Positions 38,916-45,693 of a stretch of 45,693 nucleotides of DNA are shown here, piece after piece (within the stretch, counting starts at the first letter, position 1; each line of letters opens with the position of its first letter). Position numbers and translations under genes: made by a program. Location of the stretch: positions 1-45,693 of the forward strand of contig NZ_JASJCS010000029.1 in the NCBI RefSeq assembly GCF_030065885.1, given 5' to 3'. The notes under the pieces were generated by a model. The model did not search any database, had not been told where the DNA came from, and saw only the letters and a program-made list of their open reading frames with translations. This DNA is from Ilumatobacter sp. Lineage in GTDB: Bacteria > Actinomycetota > Acidimicrobiia > Acidimicrobiales > Ilumatobacteraceae.

Positions 38916-38956
38916 GCGTGAGGTTGCTGCGCACTATCGCCGCAGAAACCTCACGC
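38916..38956 (+). terminator. Long hairpin between HAD gene and small membrane protein
   Basis: GCGTGAGGTT-G-CTGCG (38916-38931) pairs with CGCAG-A-AACCTCACGC (38941-38956), 15 of 16 positions, around a 9-base loop. No T-tract. It begins 28 bases after the HAD stop. Confidence 0.55.
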
Positions 38957-38999
38957 GAACCACTCGCGCGCCGATGTTGCGGTGCTCGTGCCACAGCCG

Positions 39000-39005
39000 T
39001 ACCGT
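39000..39005 (+). promoter_or_regulatory. -10-like box before small membrane protein
   Basis: TACCGT ends 11 bases before the ATG at 39017, leaving a leader of at most about 5 bases. Confidence 0.4.
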
Positions 39006-39016
39006 TTGCACGAGCC

Positions 39017-39448
39017 ATGAGCACCCAGCCGATCGACTCAGGCGCGGAGGAGTACACCGTCTGCGACCCGCCGCCGCTCGGCCCACCCCGCTCGGACGCC
39101 GACCGGTTCATGCGGCGGCTGCTGCGGCTACCCGTCGACGGCCCGCAGGCCTCGGCCGCCGATGCCCAGAAGGCCTTCCAGACCTCGATCCTGGTCGCCA
39201 CGGTGCGCTGCCTGCTGATGTACATCGTGTTCCCGTTCGTCCTCCCGGCGATCGGCGTCGCCAGCGGTGTCGGGCCGTGGATCGGCCTGCCGATCAGCAT
39301 CGTCGCGATCACGGCGATCGTCATGAGCATCCGCCGGTTCTGGCGTGCAGATCACTCGAAGCGCTGGCACTACACCGTGCTCGGCACGACGGTCATCGGC
39401 TTCCTCGTCTACCTCGTCGTCAAGGACGTCGCCGAGCTCCTCGGCTGA
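39017..39448 (+). CDS. Small membrane protein, unknown function
   Basis: The 143-residue product has a Pro/Asp-rich cytoplasmic N-terminus (about 1-60) and three likely membrane segments: CLLMYIVFPFVLPAIGVA, GPWIGLPISIVAITAIVM and HYTVLGTTVIGFLVYLVV. No family is recognised. The ATG at 39017 is preferred because the -10-like box precedes it; the frame opens earlier at 38918, inside the hairpin. The following gene starts 52 bases later. Confidence 0.65.
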   Translation: MSTQPIDSGAEEYTVCDPPPLGPPRSDADRFMRRLLRLPVDGPQASAADAQKAFQTSILVATVRCLLMYIVFPFVLPAIGVASGVGPWIGLPISIVAITAIVMSIRRFWRADHSKRWHYTVLGTTVIGFLVYLVVKDVAELLG

Positions 39449-39499
39449 TCCATCGATGGCCGACCTCACGGTGGCGCCTCCGCGCGCCGATACACCAGC

Positions 39500-40192
39500 A
39501 TGTCGGTGACCACCACTTCGAGCGACACGCTGCGCGATGGTCGGACGCGCGGCGCGACCGCCATCCACGAGCGCCCGACGTGGCGGGGCCGCCTGCACGT
39601 GTGGGCGTTCGTCGTGTCGCTGCCCGCCGCCGTCGCGCTCATCGCGCTGGCCGACGGCAAGATCCCGACCGTCGCGGCGGCGTTGTTCGCCGGGGCGGTC
39701 GTGCTGCTGTTCGGCTCGTCGGCCGCTTATCACCGGCTGACCCGCACCGAGCGGTCGAAGCGGATCATGCAGCGTGTCGACCACTCGATGATCTACATCT
39801 TGATCGCCGGCACCTACGCCCCGCTCTGCCTCGTCGCGCTGCCGAGGAGCTGGGGGATCCCGGTGCTGGTCGCCGCTGCCGCCGTCGCCGCCGCCGGCAT
39901 CGGATTGCGGGTCTTCGCCTTCGAGCGCACCGAGTGGCTCGGCTATGCGCTGTACCCGATCATGGGGGGCGCCGGCATCATCGTCCTGCCGATGCTGATC
40001 CGCCACCTCTCTGCGGGCCAGCTCGCCCTGATCGTGACGGGTGGCCTGACCTACGGGGTCGGGGTGCTCATCTTGTTCCACCGCCGACCCGACCCGTGGC
40101 CCCGGTCGTTCGGCTACCACGAGATCTGGCATGCGCTGACCGTGCTCGCCGCCGCGCTCCACTTCGTCGCGATCGCCGACCTGCTCACGTAG
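39500..40192 (+). CDS. Hemolysin III / PAQR-family membrane protein
   Basis: The 230-residue, seven-helix protein carries the PAQR/Hly-III signatures: GSSAAYHRLT after the second helix, VDHSMIYILIAGTYAPLCL and the C-terminal GYHEIWHALTVLAAALHF. The conserved Ser, Asp and three His residues are the zinc site in related hydrolase-like receptors. Bacterial members (YqfA-like) are linked to membrane lipid homeostasis; haemolytic activity is not a safe inference. TACACC before the ATG may be part of a promoter. It stands next to a desaturase gene, which suits a lipid-related role (inference). Confidence 0.9.
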   Translation: MSVTTTSSDTLRDGRTRGATAIHERPTWRGRLHVWAFVVSLPAAVALIALADGKIPTVAAALFAGAVVLLFGSSAAYHRLTRTERSKRIMQRVDHSMIYILIAGTYAPLCLVALPRSWGIPVLVAAAAVAAAGIGLRVFAFERTEWLGYALYPIMGGAGIIVLPMLIRHLSAGQLALIVTGGLTYGVGVLILFHRRPDPWPRSFGYHEIWHALTVLAAALHFVAIADLLT

Positions 40193-40195
40193 CGA

Positions 40196-40387
40196 TCGGG
40201 CTGCGCCGCGGTCGAGCTGATCGCTCGACCCTCCGAGCTGCGGGCCTCGCTCCGCTCCGCTCCTCGCGGGGCGCCATCGAGACGACGACGCCAACGAGGC
40301 CGGCTGGCGCTGTCTCGCCTCCCGAACTCGCCGTCTCCGCATCGACGCGATGCGCCGCCGCGTCGAGACTGCGAGCCCTTCGGGCTC
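40196..40387 (+). repeat. Dispersed repeat cluster, locus D
   Basis: The cluster holds CGCCGCGGTCGAGCT with a GTCGAGC/GCTCGAC stem (40211-40229), as at 28450-28560. The core CGCCTCCCGAACTCGCCGTC is at 40316, and a GAGCC-CTTCG-GGCTC hairpin ends near 40387. The repeat begins 3 bases after the hemolysin III stop. No gene is seen in 40193-40476. Confidence 0.75.
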
Positions 40388-40476
40388 GGCCCATCCCCGC
40401 GATGCGATGCGGTTGACCGGTGGCCTCTGCTCCCGCTTCCGGCTCGGCTGATCGGCGCGCAGCCCGGTCTGGTGGC

Positions 40477-41502
40477 TCAGTCGTCGAACGCAAGGAAGCT
40501 GGTCGCCGCTGCTTGTTCGCTCCGGCCGCCACGGCTGCCCGACGACGCTGCCTTCCAGAAGGCGCGATAGCTCGGGTACTCAATTGCCGGTGTCACCCAG
40601 CCGCTCGCCACGAGCTCGTCGTGGAGCCTGGGCAGGTTGCGCCACGGCACGCCCATGTCGACGTGGTGTGCCAGGTGCCAGCCCGTGTGGTAGGGCACCA
40701 TCCAGTAGCGGGCGACGAGGGACTGGCGGATGACGTGGGTCGTCTCGCGCCGGTCGCGCGAGCGGATGAGACCGCCGTGCTCGGCGATCGCACGAAGGCG
40801 GTTCGACACGCGCCACACCGTCGACCACGACACGATCCAGACGACGTAGGCGAGCGGTCGCATGAATGCGATCGACAGACCGATCATCACCAGGTGGACC
40901 GCGACGATCTGCAGCGCTTCGGCCCGGCGCTTGCGGATCGCCCTGAACAGCACCTTGAAGTTCTTGTAGGCGCTGATGCCGACGGCGTCGCGGGTCAGCT
41001 TGCGCCGCCACGAATCGCGCGGGATCGGGTAGCCGGCGTAGAGCGACGCGTCGGGCTCGTCGGGGCCCATCTCGTCACGATGGTGGGCGAAGTGGGCGCG
41101 CCGGTAGGCCAGCATCGCCTGGTACGAGGGGTAGCCCATCAGGAACCGCCCGACCAGGTCGTTGGCGCGCCGGTTGGTGAACAGCAAGCGGTGGGCGGCC
41201 TCGTGGGCCAGGATGTTCAGGCACACGTGGCCCCGCGCCATGAGGACGAACGCCAGCAGGTAGGACCACCACGTGTTGATCACCGCCGCAGCGGTCACGA
41301 CACCGAACGACTGCAGCAGCGTCGACACGACGGCCACGGCGTTGCGGCCGTTGGGGATCCGTCGCAGCTCGTCGCGCAGCTCGCGAACCGGCTTCGCCCG
41401 CTCGTTGAGTCGATCGGTCGGCAGGACGTCGGGCAGTGCGTCGGGCCCCGGCACCATGTTGGTCGGCGACGGGGGCGAGCTCGGTCGGTCGATCACGGCC
41501 AT
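40477..41502 (-). CDS. Membrane fatty acid desaturase
   Basis: The 341-residue di-iron enzyme has the three histidine boxes of membrane fatty-acid desaturases: HEAAH (in LAHEAAHRLLF), HFAHH (in RRAHFAHHRDEM) and HTGWHLAHHVD near the C-terminus. Hydrophobic segments (VVTAAAVINTWWSYLLAFVLM, cut as AVINTWWSYLLAFVLM, and VHLVMIGLSIAFMRPLAYVV) flank them. It would introduce a double bond into acyl chains; position and substrate are unknown. It is divergent from a PaaX-family regulator gene across only 27 bases, and the shared region carries an inverted repeat, so regulation by PaaX is likely. Confidence 0.9.
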   Translation of the reverse strand: MAVIDRPSSPPSPTNMVPGPDALPDVLPTDRLNERAKPVRELRDELRRIPNGRNAVAVVSTLLQSFGVVTAAAVINTWWSYLLAFVLMARGHVCLNILAHEAAHRLLFTNRRANDLVGRFLMGYPSYQAMLAYRRAHFAHHRDEMGPDEPDASLYAGYPIPRDSWRRKLTRDAVGISAYKNFKVLFRAIRKRRAEALQIVAVHLVMIGLSIAFMRPLAYVVWIVSWSTVWRVSNRLRAIAEHGGLIRSRDRRETTHVIRQSLVARYWMVPYHTGWHLAHHVDMGVPWRNLPRLHDELVASGWVTPAIEYPSYRAFWKAASSGSRGGRSEQAAATSFLAFDD

Positions 41503-41508
41503 GACGAT

Positions 41509-41548
41509 ATGTTACACTGCAAGCTCGTCATGAGCAAGATAGGTAACA
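41509..41548. promoter_or_regulatory. Divergent promoter and candidate PaaX operator
   Basis: TACACT (41513-41518, plus strand) lies 11 bases before the PaaX-like ATG at 41530. TAACAT (41514-41509, minus strand) lies 6 bases before the desaturase ATG at 41502. The two -10 boxes overlap by two bases. TGTTAC (41510-41515) and GTAACA (41543-41548) are exact inverted half-sites separated by 27 bases, the same spacing as the published E. coli PaaX site (TGATTC-N27-GAATCA, from memory). The right half-site is inside the first codons of the regulator gene. Confidence 0.6.
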
Positions 41549-42354
41549 CCGGGCGCACGCGCGACGTGCGCGACGTGGGCGACGGGCCGTCGACCGTCAC
41601 GGTCACCGCACCGCTCAACGCCCGGTCACTGGCCCTGTCGGTGCTGTTGGGCACACATCCTCCCGAGCTCCCCGTGCGGGCCCTCGTCGCGCTGGCCGAT
41701 CTCTTCGGCATCGCCCCCGGCACGATGCGGACTGCGCTCTCCCGCATGGTGTCGACCGGCGAGCTCGTCGGCGACGGTGGCCGGTACGAGTTGGGCCCGT
41801 CGCTCCTCGCCCGGCAGACCGCACAGGACGCCGGTCGCCGAGCGCCCGAGGCGGCCTGGGACCGGCAGTGGCACAGCGTGATCGTCGCCGCCGACCAGCG
41901 CCACGTGACCGAGCGGCGGCGGTTCCGCACCGGGATGGCCAACCACCGGTTCGGCGAGCTCCGGCCCGACATCTGGATGCGGCCCTCCAACCTGCCCACT
42001 CCCCCGGTCGAGGCCGGCTGGATCGTCACGACCGGATCGCTCAGCGGTGTCCCGGCCGACGAGCTCGCCGCGCGGCTGTGGGACCTCCCGGCCATCGCGG
42101 CCGACGCCCGCCGCCTGACCGGGCGGCTCGATGACCTCCGTCGTTCCGTCGACTGGTCCACCGTCGGCTCGATCCCGGCGATCTTCGTCGAGTCGGCGAG
42201 CGTCGTCCGCTTCCTGCGCAGCGAGCCGTTGCTGCCGGTCGAGCTGACGCCGGCGGGCTGGCCGGTCGATCGGCTCCGCCAGACCTACGACGAGGCCGAA
42301 ACGGCGTTCCAGGCGCTGCTGCAGGGCTTCTTGCGCCGAGCCGATCGCGGTTGA
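41530..42354 (+). CDS. PaaX-family transcriptional regulator
   Basis: The 274-residue protein has the PaaX layout: an N-terminal winged helix (LALSVLLGTHPPELPVRALV, FGIAPGTMRTALSRMVSTGE), a central domain with WHSVIVAADQRHVTERRRFR, and the C-terminal PaaX-C region with YDEAETAFQALLQGFL. PaaX proteins are GntR-like repressors released by aryl- or acyl-CoA. Here the divergent neighbour is a desaturase, not a phenylacetate operon, so an acyl-CoA effector is plausible (inference). The ATG at 41530 is chosen because the operator and -10 box sit just upstream; the frame is open much further back across the desaturase gene by chance. Confidence 0.88.
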   Translation: MSKIGNTGRTRDVRDVGDGPSTVTVTAPLNARSLALSVLLGTHPPELPVRALVALADLFGIAPGTMRTALSRMVSTGELVGDGGRYELGPSLLARQTAQDAGRRAPEAAWDRQWHSVIVAADQRHVTERRRFRTGMANHRFGELRPDIWMRPSNLPTPPVEAGWIVTTGSLSGVPADELAARLWDLPAIAADARRLTGRLDDLRRSVDWSTVGSIPAIFVESASVVRFLRSEPLLPVELTPAGWPVDRLRQTYDEAETAFQALLQGFLRRADRG

Positions 42355-42458
42355 CGCCTCGGCGCCGGCGACGCCGTCACGGCCAGGTGCGACGGCCGGG
42401 CGCGTCCGCTCCGAGCCACCGGCGCGCACCATGCCTTGGCCGCGCCGCCTGCACCCCG

Positions 42459-42464
42459 TAACCT
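42459..42464 (+). promoter_or_regulatory. Promoter of dual solute-binding lipoprotein
   Basis: TAACCT follows TTGGCC (42435-42440) by 18 bases, a plausible -35/-10 pair. A start near 42471 would place the leader hairpin at 42470-42488 at the very 5' end of the mRNA. Confidence 0.5.
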
Positions 42465-42469
42465 GTCGC

Positions 42470-42488
42470 AACCGGCCGATGGCCGGTT
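42470..42488 (+). other. 5'-leader hairpin
   Basis: AACCGGCC-GAT-GGCCGGTT is an 8-bp perfect stem with a 3-base loop at the predicted 5' end of the lipoprotein mRNA. 5' stem-loops often protect abundant mRNAs from decay; it could also bind a protein. Confidence 0.45.
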
Positions 42489-42535
42489 CCCGGTGGCGTG
42501 ACACCACCCGATCGATCCTGGGGAGGGATACAACG

Positions 42536-44590
42536 ATGAGAAAGTCCACGATCCGAGCGGTCGCCGTACTGGCGGCGTTCGGCCTGGTCGCCGCAGCATG
42601 CGGTGATGACGACGACGACTCGGGCGACGAGTCCGAGACGACCGAAGCCGAGGCCGACGACGAGGGCGACACGCCCGACGACGACGGCGACGACATGGCC
42701 GAGGACGAGGGCGACGACATGGCCGACGGCTTCGACCTCGGCGGTCGCACCGTCACAGTCGCCGTCGAGAACGCCTACCTGCCGTTCAACTACCTCGACC
42801 CCGAGACCGGTGAGCCCACCGGGTGGGACTACGAGACGATCGACGAGATCTGCAACCGCCTCAACTGCGTCCCCGACTACCAGACGTTCTCGTGGGAGCC
42901 GATGATCCAGGCGGTCGCCGACGGTCAGTTCGACATGGCCGCCGACGGCATCACCATCACCGAGGAGCGCGCCCAGATCGTCGACTTCTCCGACGGCTAC
43001 ATCGCCATCGAGCAGCGCCTGCTGGTCGGCCTCGACAGCCCGTTCACGAGCATTCAGGACGTCATCGACGACGGCTGCTCGGTCGCCAGCCAGGTCGGCA
43101 CGACCAACCTGCAGACCGCGATCGACACGTTCGGCGAGGACCGCGTGGTCGCGCTCGAGGAGTTCGGCTTCGTCGTCCAGTCGGTCATCGCCGGCGACAA
43201 CTGCGCCGCCGTGATCGACGAGACCGCCGGCCAGGGTTACGTCGGTGCGAACGCCGACGAGGTGCAGCTGATCGGCGACTCGCTGTCGTCCGACCAGCTC
43301 GGCTTCATCTTCACGCCGGGCAGCGAGCTCACCGCGGCGTTCAACCACGCACTCGATGGCATGAAGGCCGACGGCACGCTCGAGGAGATCTCCTCGCGCT
43401 ACTTCGGGGACTCGTTCACCATCACCTACGACGACATCGAGTTTCCCGACGCCCCGGGTGACGACGATGCCGCCGGTGAGCTGATCATCGGCACGATCCT
43501 GCCGGAGACGGGCGCGCTCGCGTTCCTCGCTCCGCCGCAGCTGCAGGCCGTCGAGCTCGCACGCGAAGACCTCGCGGCCGCCGGTGCGCCGGTGACGATC
43601 CTGACCGGTGACTCGGGCACCGACCCCGACGTCGCGCAGGAGACCGCCAACCGCCTGCTCGGCGAGGGTGCCAACGCGATCCTGGGCGCGGCCGCCTCGG
43701 GCGTCTCGCAGTCGATCATCCAGAACCTGTTCGACAACCAGATCCCGCAGTGCTCGGCGTCCAACACCTCGCCGGCCTTCACCGGCCAGGAGAACGCGGC
43801 GTTCTACTTCCGTGCGGTCCCGCCGGATGAGGCCGTCTCGCCGATCATCGCCGATGTGATGGCCGGTGACGGCCTGACCAACGTCGCCATCGCGGCTCGC
43901 GCCGACGACTACGGCAACGCGCTCGCCAACCTGGTCGCCTCCGAGCTCACCGCGCTCGGCGTCGCCAACACGGTGGTCACGTTCGATCCCGAGAATGCGG
44001 CCGCCGACGCCGTCGTCTCGGACATCGCCGCCGTCGGCGCCGACGGCGTGCTGCTGATCGCCTTCGGCGAGGGCATCCCGATCATCCAGGCCGCGCTCGA
44101 GGCCGGCGTCCCGGCATCGGCGATGTACGTGCCGGACGGTCTCTTCGACCCGGCGCTCAACGCCGCCGTCGACGAGAGCAACCCGAACGTCCTCGACGGT
44201 CTCACCATGATCGGTGCGTCCGGCGGCAAGGACTTCAACGACCGTCTGAGCCCGCTCACCGACGGCAACCTCATCTACGGCGGTCAGGGTTACGACTGCA
44301 TGATGATGCTGTCGCTGGCGTTCGCACAGGCCGGCACGACCGACGGTCAGGCGCTCTACGAGGCCGCGATCGCCGTCAGCCGCGACGACGGTGGCGACAC
44401 CGCCTGCAGCACCTACGAGGAGTGCGTCGCCGCGCTCGACGCCGGTGAGGGCATCAACTACGAGGGTGTCGCCGGTCCGCTCGACCTCGACGACGGCGGT
44501 GACCCGACGTTCGGCCGGTACGCGATCGCACAGTTCCAGGACGGTGCGCTCGTGACCATCGACAGTCAGGACATCGACCTCAACTTCTGA
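42536..44590 (+). CDS. Lipoprotein fusing two unrelated solute-binding folds
   Basis: The 684-residue product begins with a lipoprotein signal (FGLVAAACGDD, lipid on Cys22) and a very acidic linker (about 23-64). Residues 66-300 match the class II amino-acid type SBP_bac_3: VTVAVENAYLPFNYLDPETG, WDYETIDEICNRL, WEPMIQAVADGQFDMAADGI and TITEERAQIVDFS. Residues 315-684 match the class I LivJ/Peripla_BP_6 type: ELIIGTILPETGALAFLAPP, VELAREDLAAAGAPVTIL, ANAILGAAASGVSQSII, YFRAVPPDEAVSPIIADVM, and the C-terminal lobe YGGQGYDCMMMLSLAFAQAG. These families normally occur as separate proteins with different ABC partners. No permease or ATPase is adjacent. GGGAGGG (42521-42527) is the ribosome site for ATG 42536. 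Confidence 0.9.
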   Translation: MRKSTIRAVAVLAAFGLVAAACGDDDDDSGDESETTEAEADDEGDTPDDDGDDMAEDEGDDMADGFDLGGRTVTVAVENAYLPFNYLDPETGEPTGWDYETIDEICNRLNCVPDYQTFSWEPMIQAVADGQFDMAADGITITEERAQIVDFSDGYIAIEQRLLVGLDSPFTSIQDVIDDGCSVASQVGTTNLQTAIDTFGEDRVVALEEFGFVVQSVIAGDNCAAVIDETAGQGYVGANADEVQLIGDSLSSDQLGFIFTPGSELTAAFNHALDGMKADGTLEEISSRYFGDSFTITYDDIEFPDAPGDDDAAGELIIGTILPETGALAFLAPPQLQAVELAREDLAAAGAPVTILTGDSGTDPDVAQETANRLLGEGANAILGAAASGVSQSIIQNLFDNQIPQCSASNTSPAFTGQENAAFYFRAVPPDEAVSPIIADVMAGDGLTNVAIAARADDYGNALANLVASELTALGVANTVVTFDPENAAADAVVSDIAAVGADGVLLIAFGEGIPIIQAALEAGVPASAMYVPDGLFDPALNAAVDESNPNVLDGLTMIGASGGKDFNDRLSPLTDGNLIYGGQGYDCMMMLSLAFAQAGTTDGQALYEAAIAVSRDDGGDTACSTYEECVAALDAGEGINYEGVAGPLDLDDGGDPTFGRYAIAQFQDGALVTIDSQDIDLNF

Positions 44591-44618
44591 TCCGGCACGA
44601 CGCCGAATCATCGAACGG

Positions 44619-44648
44619 CAGGGGCCCGGTCGTCGGACCGGGCCCCTG
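44619..44648 (+). terminator. Perfect 13-bp GC hairpin
   Basis: CAGGGGCCCGGTC and GACCGGGCCCCTG pair perfectly around GTCG, 28 bases after the stop of the dual solute-binding gene. No T-tract follows. Confidence 0.8.
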
Positions 44649-44755
44649 GCGCGTCCCGACACGAGCGATCGGGCTCGACGTCTGGGAGACTCGGCCCGAC
44701 GGTGACGGGCACTGCGTCGCGCGAGGCCCGCGCCGCGTCACGGAGGAGGACCACG

Positions 44756-44797
44756 GTGGAACTGCGCACCCGCGGCGGACGTGAGAGCTCGAGGTGA
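44756..44797 (+). CDS. Possible 13-codon upstream ORF / leader peptide
   Basis: GTG at 44756 follows GGAGGAGG (44742-44749) and opens a 13-codon frame (MELRTRGGRESSR, reading GTG as Met). Its TGA overlaps the GTG start of the methyltransferase gene by four bases (GTGA, 44794-44797). The peptide is Arg-rich (4 of 13). It may couple ribosomes onto the downstream start or sense a condition. It may be a chance frame that merely supplies the ribosome site. Confidence 0.4.
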   Translation: MELRTRGGRESSR

Positions 44798-45621
44798 GGT
44801 ACGCCGACACGTTGCGCGGGCAGTTCCCGGGACTCGATCCCGAGGCCGACGACCTGTTCCTGCTCGAGGCCCATCAGGTCGCGCAGCTGCCCGACCGCGC
44901 ACCTGACCGCGAGCTCGCCGCGGTCCTGCACGCCCGACCCCGGTTGCGGCGCTTCCTCGTCGCCCGGTGCCCGCCGATCGAGGAGTTCCTGAGGCGCATC
45001 GCGGCCGAACACGGCCCGGTCGGACCGGACGAGTTGGCCGCCTGCGAGGACGAGCTGATGTGGGAGATCGCCGATTGGGTCGTCTACCAGCGTGCGCCCG
45101 ACCGCCTCGACGTCGAGCCCGACGAGGCGCACGATCCGTGCTGGACCGCCATCTCCGACGTCGCCGCAGGGCACGGTGTCGACCTGCACGACCAGGTGGT
45201 GGTCGACGCCGGAGCCGGCACCGGGCGGTTGACGTTCCTCGCGGCGCCGACGGCGCGGCACGTGTTCGCCGTCGAGCCGGTCGCGGCACTGCGTCGGCAC
45301 GTGCGCGAGCGAGCCGCACGCCAGGGCATCGGCAACGTCTTCGTGCTCGACGGCTGCCTCGACCAGATCCCGCTCCCCGCCGCGACCGCCGACGTGCTGA
45401 TGACCCGCCAGGCGATCGGATGGCGCCTCGATGCCGAGCTGCGAGAGGTCGAACGGGTCACGAAGGTCGACGGGCTCGCCATCCACCTGCTCGGGATGCC
45501 GGCGCCGGCACCGCCGGGCGACGAGCTCGACCCGGTGCTGTCGGCTCACGGCTACCGGCCGGGCACCTACGACGAACGCGGCGTCGTGCGGCGCCTGTAC
45601 GTGCGCCGGTTCGGGAGGTGA
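44794..45621 (+). CDS. SAM-dependent methyltransferase, class I
   Basis: The 275-residue product has an N-terminal helical region of about 110 residues of no recognised family (FLLEAHQVAQLPDRAPDREL, FLVARCPPIEEFLRR), then a Rossmann methyltransferase domain: motif I VVVDAGAGTGRLTFLA, motif II VFAVEPVAALRRHV, an acidic LDGCLDQIPLP and REVERVTKVDGLAIHLLG. Substrate is unknown. The GTG start overlaps the stop of a short upstream ORF that has the only strong ribosome site in the region. Confidence 0.8.
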   Translation: MRYADTLRGQFPGLDPEADDLFLLEAHQVAQLPDRAPDRELAAVLHARPRLRRFLVARCPPIEEFLRRIAAEHGPVGPDELAACEDELMWEIADWVVYQRAPDRLDVEPDEAHDPCWTAISDVAAGHGVDLHDQVVVDAGAGTGRLTFLAAPTARHVFAVEPVAALRRHVRERAARQGIGNVFVLDGCLDQIPLPAATADVLMTRQAIGWRLDAELREVERVTKVDGLAIHLLGMPAPAPPGDELDPVLSAHGYRPGTYDERGVVRRLYVRRFGR

Positions 45622-45693
45622 CGGCACCGGCGCGGCCGCCCGCACGGACGCGTGCCGAGCGTCGGACCGGGCTCGGCGGTCGTTCCGTCAGCG

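Noticed and set aside
38918..39016. Upstream start for the small membrane protein
   Set aside because: The extension would be translated from the 3' arm of a hairpin, is Arg/Cys/Ala-rich, and lies upstream of the -10-like box.
42377..44662. Long minus-strand frame opposite the dual solute-binding gene
   Set aside because: It is a shadow of the strongly biased coding strand; no domain, and it crosses the terminator hairpin.

Overview
The window is GC-rich, gene-dense actinobacterial chromosome. The best guess is class Acidimicrobiia, Ilumatobacter-like; this is inference. Three things support it: many GTG starts, a 30-residue bS22 ribosomal protein, and a conserved core whose order resembles Mycobacterium tuberculosis Rv1003-Rv1024 (rsmI, metG, tatD, rpfB slot, ksgA, ispE, glmU, prs, rplY, pth, mfd, mazG, eno, FtsB-like). 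The rpfB slot holds an RlpA-like barrel protein instead. There is no phage, transposase, CRISPR array or rRNA.

Layout. 1-3465: two secreted surface proteins that share an uncharacterised four-cysteine C-terminal domain, one of them joined to a lytic-transglycosylase-like domain. 3556-11517: a DUF192 protein, rsmI, a HAD hydrolase, an acyl-CoA thioesterase (minus strand), metG, tatD, the RlpA-like protein, rsmA/ksgA and ispE. 11562-14102: bS22 (minus strand), tRNA-Gln(TTG), a glmU lacking its acetyltransferase end, and prs. 14413-18877: an insertion relative to the mycobacterial order, with a flavodoxin-fold quinone reductase, a META-domain lipoprotein, an APH-type kinase and a TrpB2-type tryptophan synthase. 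19132-30788: rplY, pth, mfd, a SurA-like lipoprotein, a YabN-type mazG, a membrane protein, a DUF4032 protein, eno and an FtsB/DivIC-like septum protein. 30907-45621: accessory genes, namely an orphan form II CoxL-like molybdoenzyme subunit, a Nudix hydrolase, a MacB-type ABC exporter, a 2TM-RCK potassium channel, a Gph-like HAD phosphatase, a small membrane protein, a hemolysin III/PAQR protein, a divergent desaturase/PaaX pair, a lipoprotein fusing two unrelated solute-binding folds, and a methyltransferase behind a 13-codon upstream ORF.

Expression signals. Many genes have a -10-like hexamer (TANNNT or CACACT) only 6-8 bases before the start codon, which suggests leaderless mRNAs. A second group has clear Shine-Dalgarno sequences. 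Several gene ends carry perfect GC hairpins without a T-tract. Intergenic gaps hold a dispersed GC-rich repeat family found at four loci, and a different 80-bp-period tandem repeat lies before the FtsB-like gene.

Most unusual items: the dual solute-binding lipoprotein, the desaturase/PaaX divergon with a TGTTAC-N27-GTAACA site over two overlapping -10 boxes, the truncated GlmU, the shared four-cysteine secreted domain, and the intergenic repeat family. No wholly new multi-gene system could be shown from sequence alone.
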